Assembly (NCBI GenBank): GCA_035236585.1
Contig: CP141137.1
Coordinates: forward strand, 43,608,057 to 43,672,056
Origin: Warburgia ugandensis
Lineage: Eukaryota; Streptophyta; Magnoliopsida; Canellales; Canellaceae
Length of the DNA: 64,000 nt
Direction of reading: 5' to 3'
Shown here: positions 60,262-64,000 of the stretch, piece after piece
Numbering within the stretch: position 1 is the first letter of the stretch
How the letters are laid out: every line of letters begins with the position of its first letter
Notes under the pieces: generated by a model
What the model was told of the DNA's origin: nothing
What the model saw: the letters and a program-made list of their open reading frames with translations, nothing else
Databases searched by the model: none
Made by a program: the position numbers and the translations under genes

Positions 60262-62580
60262 ATGGAACATGAAGAACATCAAATTGAAGATTACAACCAC
60301 GTTGAAGAGAATGAACAAGAGGCCAACATGAGCACTACTCCAAAAACAAAGGGTAGAAGGCGAATAACAATGGAAAAAGATACAATAGTAGAGGGCAAGA
60401 GATTGGTGAGAGTGCATCTGCTTATAATAGTTTCCTCTACTCTATAGTAAGAAGCATGGTTCTTATCACATTTGAGGATTGGAGACATGTGCCATCCTCG
60501 ATAAAAGATTCAATATGGGAAATGGTGAATATATATAAACATTAATTACATGTATTATTTACATTATAACTTATCTTATTTTTCAAATATTATTAATTTG
60601 ATGTGTACAATTTACAAACTGCCTTTGACATGCCACATGTCAAGAAGATACAAGGGGCTAGTGAGCAATGGAAAAAATGAAAGAACTACCTTGTTTGAAA
60701 TTACATAGCTTCAAATGTCAATGATTCCTCAAGTCTATACATGGTGCCTTCCATTTACTCTGACATCATTGACTAGGAGGTTTGGAATGCATTTGTACAG
60801 AACTGCAACTTTGCTAAGTTTGAGGTATGTGTAAGAACAATGCTTCATTTAATTAATTACATGTAATATTCAATTATTGCACTTGATCACACATGTACAA
60901 ATGTGCAGGCAAACAGTTCAATTTAATGTACAAATATGCTCGTTAGAAGATCATGAAGTAAGCATTTGTGACAATTTATTCCATTCAATTTAATGCTACT
61001 ATAGTTATATACTTGTTGTTCTCTAACTATAGTGTCTTTGCTTTATAGCAAAAGAAAGTAAGGACTACGGAACCCATTGATCGCTCCATCCTCTAGAAGA
61101 TGGCACACTCGGTGGGCCGTACTTGTGACAAGTTCTAAGATGAAAGTACTACACAAATTACTTCTCACATAGTAAGTGGTTCCATCTGTCTCTAAATTTT
61201 ATAAAATTAATTAGATGACATGATCATGTCTTTCCAATTAAATTTTGTAGAACATTCTTACCCAAGAAAGCACTATTATAGGAACTCTAAGCATTATTGC
61301 TGCCAATGAGGACATCCTATATAGGGCTATAGGCAATAAGAAAGACCACCCTAGTTGAGTTAGGGGGGTCATGGGTCGCAGTGTTCTTCCTTCAAAATTA
61401 TTTGGTAAAGGACATTCACCTAAAGTTCAAGCTGATGAGGAGGCCTACAATGAGCTCATTCAGAAAATAAAGACTGATATTTATTCAGTTGCATGAGGGA
61501 GGTTTGATGATTGTTACTCCATCCCCTCCTCATAATTCTTGTAGCGCTCCTATACCTCCATCAAATGCAAGCTGCAATTCCCCAACTGAAGAAGATAATG
61601 AAGGGCATCCAGCTCCCCTCAAAAAGGAAATTCCTGTCCAAGAGGTGTATATATAGACAAAACTAGAAATTTTCATTGTGCTTCTATAATAATTCTCTAT
61701 CTCAACCTCTCTATTGCATATTTTATTTGCATGTGGGTCAATGCCTGTTGGCCTTGGATTCTCGTCAAAATATCATGGTAGTTGGTTCATGCTATGAGCA
61801 TGAATCAAACATTTTGCACAGAATTAGTATGCCACCGCATACTAAGCGGGTGTCCATTACTTACCGTGGCTATGAATGCTAATGCCTGCCTACCATGCCC
61901 ATGAGAAATGAAAAATATTATAACCATTGGGAAGGCAATTACATATCACGTTGCTTGGCTAGAGGCACTAGTCATCCGCATAGAGTCTATGGTATGTATC
62001 TTATCATACTACCTTCCTCATCAATAATTTTTATCTGATGACCTCACTTAATTGTTTAATAATTATATACAGTTGATCAACAACAATATGTGGCAAAGAG
62101 ATTGGCCACCTTTCCAATGTCACCTATAGTTACTGCACTAAAGGAACATGTACTTGTATATATCTTTGGGTTTTTTTCATGATAAATTAGGTCCTGTTTA
62201 TTGATTAATATTATTTAGCTAAAATTTATTACATCTTCTATCGCAGGCATCCAAGGATCTTGTGGAAGTCCCACCTAATATGCCTCGATCCCAAACATTA
62301 ATCTATGGTCTCATCAATGACGACATGGCAATCAATCCTATTCAAATCAAGTGTGGAGTGCTTGCCAAGGACGTTGTTGAAGTGCCACTTGTGGCAGAAG
62401 ACCAACCATCCAAGGACCATGTGGAAGTCCCACCTAACACGCCTCGATCCCAAAGGTTACTCTATGGTCTCATCAACGATGATATGACAATCAATCCTAT
62501 TCAAATCAAGCAAGGATTGCTTGCCAAGGACCTTGTTGAAGTGCCACTTATGCCAGAAGACCTATTGCACAGGCTATTGT
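60262..62580 (+). pseudogene. Second CACTA gene (Ptta/En/Spm, Tnp1-like), exon pieces
   Basis: The companion ORF found next to TNP2 in many plant CACTA elements. Pieces on the plus strand: 60262-60420, acidic N-terminus and basic patch (TPKTKGRRRI). 60468-60520: FEDWRHVPSSIKDSIWEMV, a Ptta/En/Spm-type segment, followed by a GT donor. About 60620-60720: H.KKIQGASEQWK. About 60760-60825: DIID.EVWNAFVQ. About 61083-61120: RSILWKMAHSVGR. 61250-61490: ILTQESTIIG...GVMGRS. About 61737-61880: CLLALDSRQNIMVVGS..., Tnp1-like. Exon from 62247: two 53-residue repeats. Several stops and uncertain splice sites mean the copy is probably dead. A role in binding subterminal repeats is known for TNPA-class proteins and only inferred here. 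Confidence 0.7.
62253..62570 (+). repeat. In-frame 159-bp tandem duplication (53 residues) in the CACTA second ORF
   Basis: Copies start with GTGGAAGTCCCACCTAA at 62262 and 62421, exactly 159 bp apart. Each encodes VEVPPN.PRSQ..., YGLINDDM.INPIQIK, then AKD.VEVPL. The half-motif KD.VEVP also recurs within each unit, suggesting an older, shorter repeat. Confidence 0.9.
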
Positions 62581-62581
62581 A

Positions 62582-64000
62582 GTGTAGAGTATGCAAGTAC
62601 GGGTCGATCTCATAGGGACTCGCTTTAAGAATTTGGACTTTAAATAAATTTTAATTGTTCAAAAATTAAAAATGAGTGATAGAAATTAAATGAGAGTGCA
62701 ATAAGACTTTAGATATATTTAATTAATGAAAATTATAGAGGTCCAATTCAGAAAGGCAGAAATTTAACACAAAAAAAGAAAATTCAATTCCCTAGATTGA
62801 TTATCATCAATTTCTTCAAATCTGATCATTTTGGAGTCGATCAACCTTCATCAATGTCTTCATCATGTCCTTGATTAGAGATCCAATGGATGGATTAGTC
62901 AGATTTTGAAAATTCTCACAGATCTAGACTAGATGGTAATTTTGGGTTTTGAATGACTTAGATCACTTTCTAAATTTTAGAACAAAGATCTGAGATGATA
63001 AATAGGCAATAAACTATACTAATAATGAAATTTAAAAATTAATTAAAGATCTGATGTGAAACAGGGGAGAAATAAAGAGATCTTTATTGTTAAGACTAAC
63101 CCATTGATTTGGTTAAGCCATAATTAAATTAGCTCAGATTATGTAGTTCATCGGTAACAAAGCACAGACAAAATAAAACTGAAATAGAAGCAAGGATACA
63201 AAGGGAATTAAAAAGAAGCCTCAGATGGAATTAAAATAAAAGAGTAACAGATAGAATTGAAATTGACAAAAAACAATGTTTAAAACAAAAAAAATAGTAA
63301 AGAAAATCGAGAAGGAGGAAGCTAGAGATGGAGGAGATCTAGACGTTTGGTGCAATGAAGAAGTAGGGGGGGCTACATCGTTCGATAAAATCTAGGTAGT
63401 GACAGTGGACTCTGGGGTGTGGAGCGGATGGTGACACGATGCTGTAGTGGAGAATAGGGGACAATCGGTGGGGAAGAAGACGATCTTAGCAGACGTCAGT
63501 GCTTAGTCAGTGTTAGGTTTACCCATGATCTGCCTTGGAGGCATGATAGACAGAGAAGGGAAATGGGTTATCATGTTGGTGATGTGCTACTCGGACCAGT
63601 GAAGGGGAAGGAGAAGGAGAGCAATGAAAAAGGGACAGATGACAGAATTGGGGGAGGATAGGTGATGCGGGTTGGGTTAGTGGTGAAATGTGATGGAGAG
63701 GTGAGAGGGCAACGGGGTGGTATTGTCGGTTGTTGGGGAGTGGTGGCAGTGAATGGAGGAGGAGCAGTGTGGTGGAGTAGATGAGAAGAGAGAAAAGTAG
63801 GGAGAGATGATGAATGTAGAGGATGAGTGACCAATGGGGAGAGGGAGAAAACATAAGAGAAGGTGCGGGTGGACGGGGCCATCAACTGGGCTGAGAAAAC
63901 AAGAGAGAATTGGAACCAATCGAGAAAGGAGAAAAGAAAGAGGGGCTTGGCTGTCGTGGTGGGAAACTAGAGAACAAAGGGGGGCGTGAGAGATAGAAGT
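62582..64000. other. No gene recognised
   Basis: AT-rich to 63290, then purine-rich. The first 60 bases after the CACTA ORF change character sharply and include GGGTCGATCTCATAGGGAC, a type of phrase common at plant repeat edges; I cannot assign a family. Minus-strand open frames at 63519-63919 are Ser/Pro/Leu-rich translations of a purine-rich strand and are not supported as genes. Confidence 0.4.

Noticed and set aside
63519-63919. Ser/Pro/Leu-rich open frames of 80-111 codons on the minus strand.
   Set aside because: They translate a purine-rich strand of low complexity in three frames at once; no motif or gene context.

Overview
This is repeat-dense genomic DNA from a flowering plant. The evidence is nested Ty3/gypsy LTR retrotransposons, several of them primed from tRNA-iMet (TGGTATCAGAGC). 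There are also TRIM elements, a LINE, a Copia fragment and a CACTA (En/Spm) transposon. One intron-containing gene for a small secreted EGF-like protein has plant GT-AG introns. I cannot name the species. I see no bacterial, organellar or tRNA/rRNA features and no CRISPR array.

Layout. 1-9251 is the 3' part of a decayed Ty3/gypsy element (gag, protease and RT remnants, then a 4.1-kb 3' LTR). Its RT is split by a 2.13-kb composite of opposed TRIM LTRs with a perfect 5-bp target duplication. 9252-11652 is spacer and promoter. 11653-16316 is the only clear cellular gene: six exons that splice in phase to about 220 residues (signal peptide, two EGF-like Cys-rich modules, GPI-type C-terminal tail). 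16.7-45 kb is a minus-strand LINE cut up by a Russian-doll nest. Level 1 is a minus-strand solo LTR (duplication ATTAT). Inside it is a composite LTR element (CTTAT). Inside that is a nearly intact chromovirus at 22939-32902 (GGGCG). A separate 4.4-kb LTR at 39460-43895 also sits in the LINE.

46.6-62.6 kb is best read as one decayed CACTA element. It has an array of hairpin repeats, a TNP2-type transposase pseudogene, a tandem array of about 600-bp units, a block of later insertions (an LTR holding a solo LTR with duplication GGTGA, and a Copia 3' fragment), a stray copy of the 600-bp unit, and a second En/Spm-type ORF with exon-like pieces. 62.6-64 kb has nothing I can name.

Functionally, only the EGF-like gene looks intact. 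All the mobile elements carry stops, frameshifts or deletions. The most unusual observations are two LTR composites with internal inverted LTRs that are nevertheless bounded by intact target duplications, a stem-loop shared by four LTR lineages with compensatory changes, and the transposase start codon lying inside the last hairpin of the CACTA array.
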